NCBI GenBank assembly: GCA_016926595.1
Contig: JAFGOG010000645.1
Coordinates: 1-30,082 of the forward strand
Source of the DNA: Anaerolineae bacterium
GTDB lineage: Bacteria; Chloroflexota; Anaerolineae; JAAYZQ01
Reading direction: 5' to 3'
Length of the DNA stretch: 30,082 nt
The translations under genes were made by a program, and so were the position numbers. Of the stretch, positions 16,440 through 24,199 are shown piece by piece; position 1 is the stretch's first letter; each line of letters opens with the position of its first letter. The notes beneath the pieces were generated by a model. The model was not told the origin of the DNA, made no database searches, and saw only the letters and a program-made list of their open reading frames with translations.

Positions 16440-17414
16440 TTACTCCATTGGGTACCTCAACCCGATCTGGCGGCGCACCTCGTCCATCGTCTCGGCAATG
16501 GTCATCGACTCGTCCAGCGGCATGGTCGCGCTCTCTTTGAGGCCGGCGCACAGGCAAGCCATCACCTCCGCCGCCTCGTACTGGTAACCAAAGTCGCCCG
16601 TAAAGACCACCGGCTCTTGCCCCGGCACCGCCAGCGTCGCCGCCGGGGCGTGCCAGAAGGCCGGCATGTGGATCGACCCCGCCGTGCCGACGATGCGCGC
16701 CTCTTGCGGGGTGGTGGCGCGCACGGCGCACGACAGCAGCGCCAGCTCGCCGCGGTCATACTTGAACACCATCCCCGTCTGCTCGTCGACGCCGGTCTCG
16801 CCGAGGTGGGCTGCCGCCTGGATCTGCGTTGGTGGGCGGCCCAAAACCATGGCCGCAAAGGCGACCACGTATATCCCCACGTCGAGCAGCGCGCCGCCGG
16901 CCAGCGCCGGATTAAAGAGCCTCCCCTCGGGATTGAGCGCGGCCCGGAAGCCAAAATCCACCTCCAGCAGCCGCACCTCGCCAATGCGCCCTTCGGCCAG
17001 CCATTGGCGCACCTGGACGGTCACCGGGTTGAAGCGGGTCCACATGGCCTCCATCATAAACACGTTTTCCCGCCGCGCACAGGAGACCATCTCGCGCACC
17101 TGGGCGGCGTTGACCGCCATCGGCTTTTCGCACAGCACGGCTTTGCCGGCCTCCAGGCACAGGATGGTGTGTTCGCGATGAAAGGGGTGCGGCGTGGCCA
17201 CGTAAACCACGTCCACTTCCGGGTCGTTGACCATGCCGGCATAGCTGCCGTAGGCGCGGGTCACGCCCAGCTCGTCGGCGAAAGAGGCCGCCTTGTCACC
17301 CGAACGCGAGCCCACCGCCACCAAGGCCGCGTCGTCCAGGTTCTTGAGGTCCGTCGCGAACTTGCGGGCGATGCTGCCCGCGCCCAGGATGCCCCAGCCG
17401 ATCTTGTCTGTCAT
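16440..17414 (-). CDS. Gfo/Idh/MocA family oxidoreductase
   Basis: The 324-residue protein has an N-terminal Rossmann domain with GILGAGSIARKFA (GxGxxA dinucleotide site), VAVGSRSGDKAASFA, YVATPHPFHREH and the family's EKPMAVN motif, where Lys is catalytic or cofactor-contacting. The C-terminal substrate domain includes GGALLDVGIYVV, with Asp and Tyr where the family keeps D-x-G-x-Y/H. It is closest in style to dihydrodiol-dehydrogenase-like members (MMEAMWTRFNP). It probably oxidises a sugar or cyclic diol; the substrate is unknown. It is cytosolic. The start has AGGAGG eight bases upstream, and a promoter is visible at 17523-17495. The aldo/keto reductase follows on the same strand. Confidence 0.92.
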   Translation of the reverse strand: MTDKIGWGILGAGSIARKFATDLKNLDDAALVAVGSRSGDKAASFADELGVTRAYGSYAGMVNDPEVDVVYVATPHPFHREHTILCLEAGKAVLCEKPMAVNAAQVREMVSCARRENVFMMEAMWTRFNPVTVQVRQWLAEGRIGEVRLLEVDFGFRAALNPEGRLFNPALAGGALLDVGIYVVAFAAMVLGRPPTQIQAAAHLGETGVDEQTGMVFKYDRGELALLSCAVRATTPQEARIVGTAGSIHMPAFWHAPAATLAVPGQEPVVFTGDFGYQYEAAEVMACLCAGLKESATMPLDESMTIAETMDEVRRQIGLRYPME

Positions 17415-17443
17415 GTCGTATCCTCCTGATCTGGATCATCATC

Positions 17444-17476
17444 AGAAACCTGGTTTTTGGCAAAAACCAGGTTTCT
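17444..17476. repeat. 33-bp perfect palindrome of the AGAAACC family
   Basis: AGAAACCTGGTTTTTG (17444-17459) and its exact complement (17461-17476) are separated by one base. It lies in the predicted leader of the oxidoreductase gene, between promoter and ribosome site. A longer relative sits at 24229-24277. Confidence 0.85.
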
Positions 17477-17494
17477 CCAGCGCCGAACTCCTGG

Positions 17495-17523
17495 ATTATA
17501 ACATGCCTGCCCGTTTATGACAA
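17495..17523 (-). promoter_or_regulatory. Promoter of the Gfo/Idh/MocA gene
   Basis: On the minus strand TTGTCA (17523-17518) and a perfect TATAAT (17500-17495) are separated by 17 bp. Transcription would start near 17488, giving a leader of about 75 nt that contains the 33-bp palindrome. Confidence 0.75.
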
Positions 17524-17556
17524 AGGCCAAAACGGTTGATACAGGTGATCGGGGTA

Positions 17557-17585
17557 TTGACGGCCCAGGCTCTTCGTGCTACAAT
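17557..17585 (+). promoter_or_regulatory. Promoter of the LVIVD-repeat gene
   Basis: TTGACG (17557-17562) and TACAAT (17580-17585) are 17 bp apart. They lie about 130 bp upstream of the ATG at 17715 and are divergent from the oxidoreductase promoter. Confidence 0.75.
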
Positions 17586-17714
17586 GATAGATGAGCAGCA
17601 CATCTCACTGATACGGGCTGGCCCCGCTGGCTCCGGGAGCTGCCCCACCCTCGCTTCACCGCGCCCATGGCAACTTCCTCTCTTATTGTAGGAAAACAAC
17701 GAGGAGGTACAAAG

Positions 17715-19313
17715 ATGGCGCGCTTGCGAATTTTCCACAGCATCATCATCAGCTTGTTTCTGGTTCTCACCCTCGTGCTGGGCTCAACGTTGGGCGCCGC
17801 GCTACCTGGCGCTGCACTCGCGTCACGGCCAGCGCAGACCCTTATCGCATCTCCAGGCGCGAGCCTGGCGGACGCCCGGAACGTGGGCTATGTCGGCCAC
17901 ACCGGCGGCGAGATCGGGGCTGTGGCCGTGCAGGGCAACCTGGCCTATGTCGGCGAAGGGGCCCGATTGACCGTGCTGGACATGTCATCGCCCACTTCGC
18001 CCACCGTGCTGGGCAAGAGTGCTCTGATGTCCGAGGCCGTTCGCGGCGTGGCCGTGGCCGGGGGATATGCCTACGTCACCGTTGGGGAAGGCGGGCTGCG
18101 GGTGGTGGACGTGTCGACGCCGTCGGCGCCGGTCGAGGTGGGCGTTTACGACACGCCGGGGATTGCCACCGGCGTGGCCGTGGCCGGGGGCACTGCCTAC
18201 GTCGCCGACTGGGATGGCCTGCGGGTGGTGGGCGTGTCGACCCCATCGGCGCCGGCCGAGGTGGGCTTTTATCAGACACGGGGGATCCCCTTCGACGTGG
18301 CTGTGGCCAGCGGATACGCCTACGTCGCCGACTCGGATGGCCTGCGGGTGGTGGACGTGTCGACGCCCTCGGCGCCGGTCGAGGTGGGCTCGTACGACAC
18401 AGCGGATGCCAGGGGCGTGGCCGTAGGCGGGGGATATGCCTATGTCGCCGACGAGCCGGGTCTGCGCGTGGTGGACGTGTCGACGCCGTCGGCGCCGGTC
18501 GGGGTGGGCCTCTACGGCACGGTGTACAACGCCCGCGATGTGGCCGTGGCTGGCGGCTATGCCTACGTCGCCGATGGGGATGCCGGCCTGCGGGTGGTGG
18601 ATGTGTCGACGCCGTCGGCGCCGGCCGTGGTGGGCCTCTGCGACACGCCGGGGCATGCCAGGGGCGTGGCCGTAGCCGGGGCGTACGCCTACGTCGCCGA
18701 TGGGGAAGGCGGGCTGCGGGTGGTGGACGTGTCCAACCCGTCGGCGCCGGTCGAGGTCGGCTCCTACCAAGCGCCCTATCATTATCCATCTTATGACCCT
18801 GCCTGCGACGTGGCCGTGGCCGGTGACTATGCCTATCTCGCCACCGAGTTCGGCCTGCGGGTGGTGGACGTGTCGACGCCGTCCGCGCCGGCCGTGGTGG
18901 GCTTCTACGACCCGCCTGCGGGCGGGGCCGATAGCGTGGCCGTGGCCGGGGGATACGCTTACGTCACTTGTTACCCTATGCCGTGGTGCTCTGAGGATAG
19001 CACCCTGCGCGTGATTGACGTGTCCAACCCGTCGGCGCCAGCCGAGGCGGGCTTTTTCCACACGCCGGGGAATGCCGGTGGCGTGGCCGTGGCCGGGCAG
19101 CACGCCTACGTCGCCACTAACGAAGGCGGCCTGCGGGTGGTGGACGTGTCGACGCCCTTGGCGCCGGTCGAGGTAGGTTTTTACGACCCACATTGGGGTG
19201 TCGGCAATGTGGCTCTCAGTGGGGAATATGCCTACGTCAGCGGAATGGGCTTGCTGATTCTGCGCTTTACGCCGCCAGAGGGCTGGAGCTATCTGCCACT
19301 GCTGGTGCGCTAG
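17715..19313 (+). CDS. Secreted LVIVD-repeat propeller protein with YLPLLVR C-terminus
   Basis: The 532-residue protein begins with a signal peptide (MARLRIFHSIIISLFLVLTL, cleavage likely near residue 38). It then holds ten LVIVD-type units of about 40 residues plus a partial one. The pattern is GGYAYVAD-x-GLRVVDVSTPSAPxEVGxYDTPG-x-ARGVAVA, which should form beta-propeller blades. Unit 9 carries an insert with two Cys (CYPMPWCSEDS). The protein ends WSYLPLLVR, the same tail as the FG-GAP protein. The role is extracellular and unknown; these units are usually binding surfaces, not enzymes. The frame is open from 17667, but ATG 17715 has a strong GAGGAGGT site at 17701-17708 and gives a proper signal peptide. 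A 17-bp-spaced promoter lies upstream. Confidence 0.9.
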   Translation: MARLRIFHSIIISLFLVLTLVLGSTLGAALPGAALASRPAQTLIASPGASLADARNVGYVGHTGGEIGAVAVQGNLAYVGEGARLTVLDMSSPTSPTVLGKSALMSEAVRGVAVAGGYAYVTVGEGGLRVVDVSTPSAPVEVGVYDTPGIATGVAVAGGTAYVADWDGLRVVGVSTPSAPAEVGFYQTRGIPFDVAVASGYAYVADSDGLRVVDVSTPSAPVEVGSYDTADARGVAVGGGYAYVADEPGLRVVDVSTPSAPVGVGLYGTVYNARDVAVAGGYAYVADGDAGLRVVDVSTPSAPAVVGLCDTPGHARGVAVAGAYAYVADGEGGLRVVDVSNPSAPVEVGSYQAPYHYPSYDPACDVAVAGDYAYLATEFGLRVVDVSTPSAPAVVGFYDPPAGGADSVAVAGGYAYVTCYPMPWCSEDSTLRVIDVSNPSAPAEAGFFHTPGNAGGVAVAGQHAYVATNEGGLRVVDVSTPLAPVEVGFYDPHWGVGNVALSGEYAYVSGMGLLILRFTPPEGWSYLPLLVR

Positions 19314-19386
19314 GCAGCCGGGGCGCGCGATTCAAGCAACAGCCAGCGGGACGCGGGCGGTCCGCTGCTATCCCTATTTCGCAAAA

Positions 19387-19415
19387 TTGACACGCTCTGC
19401 CTATCGTGTTACAAT
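19387..19415 (+). promoter_or_regulatory. Consensus promoter upstream of the ABC importer
   Basis: A perfect TTGACA (19387-19392) is 17 bp from TACAAT (19410-19415). The start of transcription would be near 19422, about 295 bp before the lipoprotein gene, with a small ORF and a terminator-like hairpin between. Confidence 0.8.
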
Positions 19416-19465
19416 GAGGCCCAATTGGTCAGGCAAAACAGACCTTCGAGGGAGAAGGCAGACAG

Positions 19466-19639
19466 ATGGTCAGTCGCTATATCGATTTGCCAACCGTTCC
19501 ATCGTGTGAGTCCACCCGGGAAAGGTGCACAGGGCTGCACGGAGAAACACCGAGACACTCAGAGGCTCTCCGTGTATCTCTCTTTTTCTTCTCTATGAAT
19601 CTCTGTGTTCTTTCCTGTGGCTTTGTCGTGTGTTCGTGA
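19466..19639 (+). CDS. Possible 57-codon leader ORF
   Basis: ATG at 19466 follows GAGGGAGAAGG at 19449-19459 and the consensus promoter, so it is placed to be translated. The start reads MVSRYIDLPTVPS and resembles nothing I know. From about codon 18 the frame runs through a CACAGAG-type repeat, which makes the remaining residues look artificial. The stop TGA (19637-19639) touches the base of a terminator-like hairpin. It could be a leader peptide or the 5' stub of a gene broken by the repeat. Confidence 0.3.
   Translation: MVSRYIDLPTVPSCESTRERCTGLHGETPRHSEALRVSLFFFSMNLCVLSCGFVVCS
19519..19615. repeat. CACAGAG-type element, second copy
   Basis: GGAAAG (19519-19524) and CTTTCC (19610-19615) form the outer ends, and CACGGAGA (19538-19545) pairs with TCTCCGTG (19567-19574) inside. 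The purine-rich left half and pyrimidine-rich right half use the same words as the element at 16338-16434. It lies inside the transcribed leader of the importer operon. Confidence 0.65.
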
Positions 19640-19677
19640 ATGCTGTACCGGCATCGGTGCAGCATTCTTTGTTTATT
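19638..19677 (+). terminator. Terminator or attenuator before the ABC importer genes
   Basis: GAATGCTGTACCG (19638-19650) pairs with CGGTGCAGCATTC (19655-19667), 13 bp including one U-G, over a GCAT tetraloop. TTTGTTTATT follows. It lies between the promoter at 19387 and the lipoprotein start at 19716. No second promoter is evident in the 40 bp after it. Confidence 0.75.
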
Positions 19678-19715
19678 ATTCATCGGATCAATTCTCAGTA
19701 AACTCAGGAGGAAAC

Positions 19716-20753
19716 ATGTTCACAAAGAAATGGTATACCGTTGTTGTGATCGTCGCTCTGTTGCTCGTGCTCCCTGTCGGCTGCAAAAAGCAGCTCACCA
19801 GCACTGAGCTCAACGTGCTGTGCACGCCGCAAGAAGAGTGGTGCCAGGGCATGAAGCAAGAATTCGAGGCCAAGTACGGCATCACCGTCAACTATGTGCG
19901 CATGTCCAGCGGTGAATCCTTGGCCCGCATCCGCGCCGAAAAGGACAACCCCCAGTTCGACATCTGGTGGGGCGGGCCGATCGACAGCTTTGTCGCCGCC
20001 AAGGGCGAAGGTTTGTTGGAGGCGTACAACTCGCCCAACTACAAGAACCTGCTCGACCAGGCCAAGTACAAAGACCCGGATAACTATTGGGCCGGGATCT
20101 ATGTCGGGTCGTTGGGTTTCTGCACCAACACCGACTGGCTGGCCGCCAACCCCGGCGCTGCCGCACCCACCTCGTGGGACGACCTGCTCAAGCCCGAATT
20201 CGAGGGTCAGGTGCTGGTCGCCCACCCCTCGACCTCCGGCACCTCCTACACCGCGCTGGCGACCGTCCTGCAGATCAGGGGTGAAGAGCAAGGCTGGGAA
20301 TACCTCAGGAAATACAACGGCCAGATGCTCCAGTACACCAAGAGCGGCGCGGCCCCGGCCAAGTTTGTCGGCCAGGGCGAGGCGGCAGTGGGTATCGTCT
20401 TTTCGCACGACATCGTGCACGAGATCGACGACAACGGCCTGCCCCTCGAGTTGACCTTCCCCGCCGAGGGCACCGGCTATGAGATCGGTGGCATGGGCAT
20501 CCTCAAGGGCGGCAAGCACCTGGACGCAGCCCAGAAATGGTTTGACTGGGCGCTGACCGCCGAAACGCAGGCGCTCGGCCCCAAGTACAAGGCGTACCAG
20601 GCGCCCACGGTCAAGGGCGTCGAGCTGTCGCATCCCGAACTGCTGCAAGTCAAGCTGATCGATTACGACTTTCAGTGGGCGGGCGAGCACAAGAAGGCCT
20701 TCGTCGACAAGTTCAGCAACGAGATCGCCGGGGCCGACAGCCTGAAACAATAA
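19716..20753 (+). CDS. ABC importer substrate-binding lipoprotein (iron/AfuA-type family)
   Basis: This 345-residue protein is a periplasmic-type binding protein anchored as a lipoprotein. The signal ends in LLLVLPVGC, with the lipobox Cys at about residue 23. The mature part follows COG1840-type solute-binding proteins: LNVLCTPQEEWCQGMKQEFE, then MSSGESLARIRAEKDNPQFD with IWWGGP, APTSWDDLLKPEFEG, HPSTSGTSYTALA, and a late GGMGILKGGKH. This family binds ferric iron, sugar phosphates or phosphonates; the ligand cannot be decided here. The start has AGGAGG five bases upstream. It is the first gene of an importer operon; a 13-bp hairpin lies between it and the permease. Confidence 0.9.
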   Translation: MFTKKWYTVVVIVALLLVLPVGCKKQLTSTELNVLCTPQEEWCQGMKQEFEAKYGITVNYVRMSSGESLARIRAEKDNPQFDIWWGGPIDSFVAAKGEGLLEAYNSPNYKNLLDQAKYKDPDNYWAGIYVGSLGFCTNTDWLAANPGAAAPTSWDDLLKPEFEGQVLVAHPSTSGTSYTALATVLQIRGEEQGWEYLRKYNGQMLQYTKSGAAPAKFVGQGEAAVGIVFSHDIVHEIDDNGLPLELTFPAEGTGYEIGGMGILKGGKHLDAAQKWFDWALTAETQALGPKYKAYQAPTVKGVELSHPELLQVKLIDYDFQWAGEHKKAFVDKFSNEIAGADSLKQ

Positions 20754-20766
20754 CACCGCGCAGCAC

Positions 20767-20797
20767 GTGGATGGGGCACACGCCGTGCCCCATCCAC
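20767..20797 (+). repeat. Intercistronic hairpin between lipoprotein and permease genes
   Basis: GTGGATGGGGCAC (20767-20779) pairs perfectly with 20785-20797 over a 5-nt loop. No T-tract follows. Such hairpins after a binding-protein gene commonly stabilise the upstream message, giving more binding protein than permease. Confidence 0.75.
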
Positions 20798-20822
20798 CCA
20801 TGATCGACAAGGGAAAGCACCT

Positions 20823-23102
20823 ATGACCACACCGGCAGTCCCCACTTCCGCCCGCCGCCCGCCATGGCTGGCCATGCTGCGGCGACGTTACCGCGAATTT
20901 ACCCTGATCGCCCGCGACCCGGTGCTGTTCATCAGCCTCATCTTTTGCAGCATCGTCTTGGTGATGTTTGTCTTTTATCCCCTGCTGCGCACCTCGGCCA
21001 ACGGCTTTGTCGACCTCGACGGCAAGCTCGACCTGAGCTATTTCGGCCGCTATTTCGACGCCTATTATGGCCCCCTGGCGCGGCGCATCTTTGGCGATAC
21101 GCTGCTGATGGGCGCGCTGACCGCCACCTTTGGCACGCTGGTCGGTTTCATTTTCGCCTACACGGTTGTGCGCTGCAACGTGCCCGGCAAGCGGCTGGTG
21201 CACATCATGGCCCTGGTGCCCACCGTCTCGCCGCCCTTTGCCATCGCCCTGAGCACGATCCTGCTCTTTGGTCGCAACGGGCTGATCACCCGCAAGCTGC
21301 TGGGCCTGACCTTTCCGGCGGGGGCCAACGACATCTATGGCATGGATGGGCTGGTGTTCGTCCAGGTGATCGCCTTTTTCTCCGCTTCCTACCTGATGCT
21401 GCGCGCCATGCTGGAACGGCTCGACCCCTCTATGGAAGAAGCCGCGCACAGCCTGGGCGCCAGCAAGCTGCACATCTTTCGCACGGTCACCCTGCCCCTG
21501 CTCATCCCGGGCATCGCCGGCTCGTTCTTGCTGCTCTTTGTCGAATCGCTGGCCGACCTGGGCAACCCGCTCTTTATATCCGGCAACGTTACCGTGCTCT
21601 CGGCGCAGATCTTTTTGGCCGTCGCCGGCGAATATGACTATCAAAAGGCCTCGGCGCTGGCGGTGGTGCTGCTCATCCCCACCCTGATCGTTTTCCTGGT
21701 CCAGCGTTATTACGTCACCCGCCGCTCTTACGTCTCGGTGACCGGCAAGCCCACCGGCGGGCAGATCGTAGAAAAAGAGTCGTGGATCCGCTGGCCGTTT
21801 ATCCTCTTCACCTACGCGTTTTGTCTCCTGATCGTGCTGCTCTATGCGGCGATCATCTTTGGTTCCTTCGCCCAGGCCTGGGGCATCGACTATACGCCGA
21901 CCCTGGAGTGGTGGCGACACATGGTCACCCGCGGCATCGAGGCCATCCTGGACACCACCTTTTTGAGCGTCGTCGCCACGCCTATCGCCGCGCTGACCGG
22001 CATGGTCATCGCCTTCCTGGTCGTCCGCAAGCGCTTTAGCGGCAAGAACGTGCTCGACTTTGGCTCGAACCTGGGCGGCGCGGTGCCCGGCACGATCCTG
22101 GGCATCGGCTTTGTGCTGGCCTTTAGCACCTCGCCCCAATCGATGGTGGCCCTGGTCTATGCCGTGTTGGCCCTTTTCCTGGTCGCCTCGGCCCTGCCCG
22201 GCGGGTGGGTGAGGGTGATCGTCCTGGCTGCAGGCACCGCCGCCGGCGTGGGCCTCAGCCTGCTCGACGAGCCGCTGGGTCAGATCGGGCTGCTCTACCT
22301 GCTGGGCGGCCTCTACCTGGCCCTGGCGGCGATAGAATGGCTGGTGCGCAAAAAGAGACGCTTGGCCATCGCGCTGGCGATCGCCGGCGTGTACCTGCTT
22401 TCCTACGACCTGATCGAATACCTGGCCCTGCCGATCGCCGCTTTCAGCCGCACCCTGCCGCGTGGATTCTGGAGCAATGCCATCTTTCAGATCGCCGAGC
22501 ATCTCAAGGTGCCCTTCCAGATCCCACCGGCCTTGACCGCGGTCATCCTGATCTTTGCCAGCGTGCTGTTGATCGGCGATGAAAAGGGGCGCTGGAAGAC
22601 GCCCCTGGCGGCGATCCTGCTCGCCCTGCCATGTGCGCTGACCTTTATGGGCATGCCCATGGCCCTGGTTGGCACGCCATACATCATCATGGCGGCCTAT
22701 GCCGTGCGCAGCCTGCCCGCTTCGGTGCGCTCCGGCGTGGCGGCCCTGCAGCAGATCGACCCGTCGATCGAAGAGGCGTCCAGCATCCTCGGCGGCGACG
22801 CCCAGTACACCTTTCGCAAGGTCACCCTGCCGCTGATCCTGCCCGCCCTGCTGGCCGGGCTGATCTTTTCCTTCACCCGGCACATGACCAGCGTCTCGGC
22901 GATCATTTTCCTGGTCAGCGCGCGCTGGCGCATCGTCACCGCGTCGATCATGAGCGAATGGGAACAGGGCGGGATCAGCATCGCCGCCGCCTATTCGACG
23001 GTAATCATTCTCTTTGTCTTGATCGCCGTCGGCATCCTGTACCTGGTCACCAACAAGCTGCTGCGCCACCGCGGCGACGTCGACCTGACCTGGGGCGCAT
23101 AG
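20823..23102 (+). CDS. Fused two-domain ABC importer permease with an extra membrane insert
   Basis: The 759-residue membrane protein fuses two BPD_transp_1 permease domains, as in FbpB/AfuB-type transporters. Each domain has the cytoplasmic EAA loop that docks the ATPase: EEAAHSLGASKLHIFRTVTL near residue 205 and SGVAALQQIDPSIEEASSIL near residue 640. The first domain begins after a short basic N-terminus. In the second domain about 195 residues separate GTILGIGFVLAFS (about 422) from GTPYIIMAAYAVRSLP (about 617), where related permeases have only a few tens. The extra part contains several hydrophobic helices. The start at 20823 follows AAGGGAAAG. The ATPase gene follows after 23 bp. Confidence 0.92.
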   Translation: MTTPAVPTSARRPPWLAMLRRRYREFTLIARDPVLFISLIFCSIVLVMFVFYPLLRTSANGFVDLDGKLDLSYFGRYFDAYYGPLARRIFGDTLLMGALTATFGTLVGFIFAYTVVRCNVPGKRLVHIMALVPTVSPPFAIALSTILLFGRNGLITRKLLGLTFPAGANDIYGMDGLVFVQVIAFFSASYLMLRAMLERLDPSMEEAAHSLGASKLHIFRTVTLPLLIPGIAGSFLLLFVESLADLGNPLFISGNVTVLSAQIFLAVAGEYDYQKASALAVVLLIPTLIVFLVQRYYVTRRSYVSVTGKPTGGQIVEKESWIRWPFILFTYAFCLLIVLLYAAIIFGSFAQAWGIDYTPTLEWWRHMVTRGIEAILDTTFLSVVATPIAALTGMVIAFLVVRKRFSGKNVLDFGSNLGGAVPGTILGIGFVLAFSTSPQSMVALVYAVLALFLVASALPGGWVRVIVLAAGTAAGVGLSLLDEPLGQIGLLYLLGGLYLALAAIEWLVRKKRRLAIALAIAGVYLLSYDLIEYLALPIAAFSRTLPRGFWSNAIFQIAEHLKVPFQIPPALTAVILIFASVLLIGDEKGRWKTPLAAILLALPCALTFMGMPMALVGTPYIIMAAYAVRSLPASVRSGVAALQQIDPSIEEASSILGGDAQYTFRKVTLPLILPALLAGLIFSFTRHMTSVSAIIFLVSARWRIVTASIMSEWEQGGISIAAAYSTVIILFVLIAVGILYLVTNKLLRHRGDVDLTWGA

Positions 23103-23125
23103 AAACGCCTGAATGGGAGGATAGC

Positions 23126-24199
23126 ATGTACCTGGTTTTGAAAGAGATCGTCAAAGTATTTCCGCCGCGCGGCGGCAGCACAGAGGTCACGGCCGTGGAC
23201 GGCGTCTCGATCGAGATCGAAAAGGGCGAGCTGGTGACGTTGCTCGGCCCGTCGGGGTGTGGCAAAACGACCACGCTGCGCCTGGTCGCCGGCTTTGAGT
23301 TCCCGACCAGGGGCCAGATCGTGCTCGACGGCCAAGAGATCAACGACCTGCCCCCGCACAAGCGCGACATGTCCATGGTCTTTCAAAGCTATGCCATCTT
23401 TCCGCACCTCAACGTGTTCGAGAACGTGGCCTACGGGCTCGAGGTGCAGCACCGCCCCAAGGACGAGATCGCCCGCCGCGTGGCCCGGGTGCTCGAGCTG
23501 GTCGAGCTGACCGGGCTGGAGAAACGCGCGCCCAACCAGCTTTCGGGCGGGCAGCAGCAGCGCGTCGCCCTGGCCCGCGCCCTGGTCATGGAACCCAAGG
23601 TGCTGTTGATGGACGAGCCGCTCTCCAACCTCGACGCCAAGCTGCGCGAGCAGATGCGCACCGAGATCCGCCGCATCCAAAAGCAGCTCGGCATCACCAG
23701 CGTCTATGTCACCCACGACCAGATCGAGGCCATGACCCTCTCCGACCGCATCGTGGTGATGAACCGCGGGCTGATCGAGCAGACCGGGACGCCGGAAGAG
23801 ATCTATCGCCATCCAAGCACGCGTTTCGTGGCCGACTTTATCGGGCGGGCCAACTTTGTCCCCGGAAGGGTGCGCGGCCGTGAAAACGGCTCGCTGCTCG
23901 TCGAGGCCTGGCAGCAGTCGTTCGCCATCCCGGCGGCCGGCTCAGTCCTGCCTGCCGGCGCGCCGGTCACGTTGATCGTGCGCCCGGAGATGATCCAGCT
24001 GTCGCCCGAGAGCCAACTGCGTGGTATCGTGCGCCGCGCCTCCTACCTCGGCAACACGATCGACTATGACGTGCAGGTGGACGGCCAACTGCTGACCGTC
24101 GTCGAGACCCATCCGGCGCGCATGGTCGTTCACGCCGAGGGCAGCGAAGTGGGGCTAGGTTTCTACGAGCCCGGGCTGCACGTGCTGGCCGAGACGTAA
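23126..24199 (+). CDS. ABC importer ATP-binding protein (PotA/FbpC-like, with TOBE domain)
   Basis: This 357-residue ATPase powers the importer. It shows Walker A GPSGCGKTTT, the Q-loop in MVFQSYAIFPHLNVFENVAYG, the signature LSGGQQQRVALARAL, Walker B VLLMDEPLSNLD and the H-loop VYVTHDQIEAMT. The C-terminal part from about residue 240 (RANFVPGRVRG..., then LIVRPEMIQL) is a TOBE-type domain typical of this importer subfamily. The frame is open far upstream, but ATG 23126 with GGGAGG six bases ahead gives the family's normal N-terminus. Its partners are the permease and lipoprotein just upstream. A terminator-like palindrome follows the gene. Confidence 0.95.
   Translation: MYLVLKEIVKVFPPRGGSTEVTAVDGVSIEIEKGELVTLLGPSGCGKTTTLRLVAGFEFPTRGQIVLDGQEINDLPPHKRDMSMVFQSYAIFPHLNVFENVAYGLEVQHRPKDEIARRVARVLELVELTGLEKRAPNQLSGGQQQRVALARALVMEPKVLLMDEPLSNLDAKLREQMRTEIRRIQKQLGITSVYVTHDQIEAMTLSDRIVVMNRGLIEQTGTPEEIYRHPSTRFVADFIGRANFVPGRVRGRENGSLLVEAWQQSFAIPAAGSVLPAGAPVTLIVRPEMIQLSPESQLRGIVRRASYLGNTIDYDVQVDGQLLTVVETHPARMVVHAEGSEVGLGFYEPGLHVLAET

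Noticed and set aside
19704..23069. A 1,121-codon open frame on the minus strand opposite the importer genes
   Set aside because: It lies exactly antisense to two well-recognised genes and its composition (Gln, Asp, Gly, Arg and His runs) is what GC-rich codon bias produces in the opposite frame; no domain is visible.
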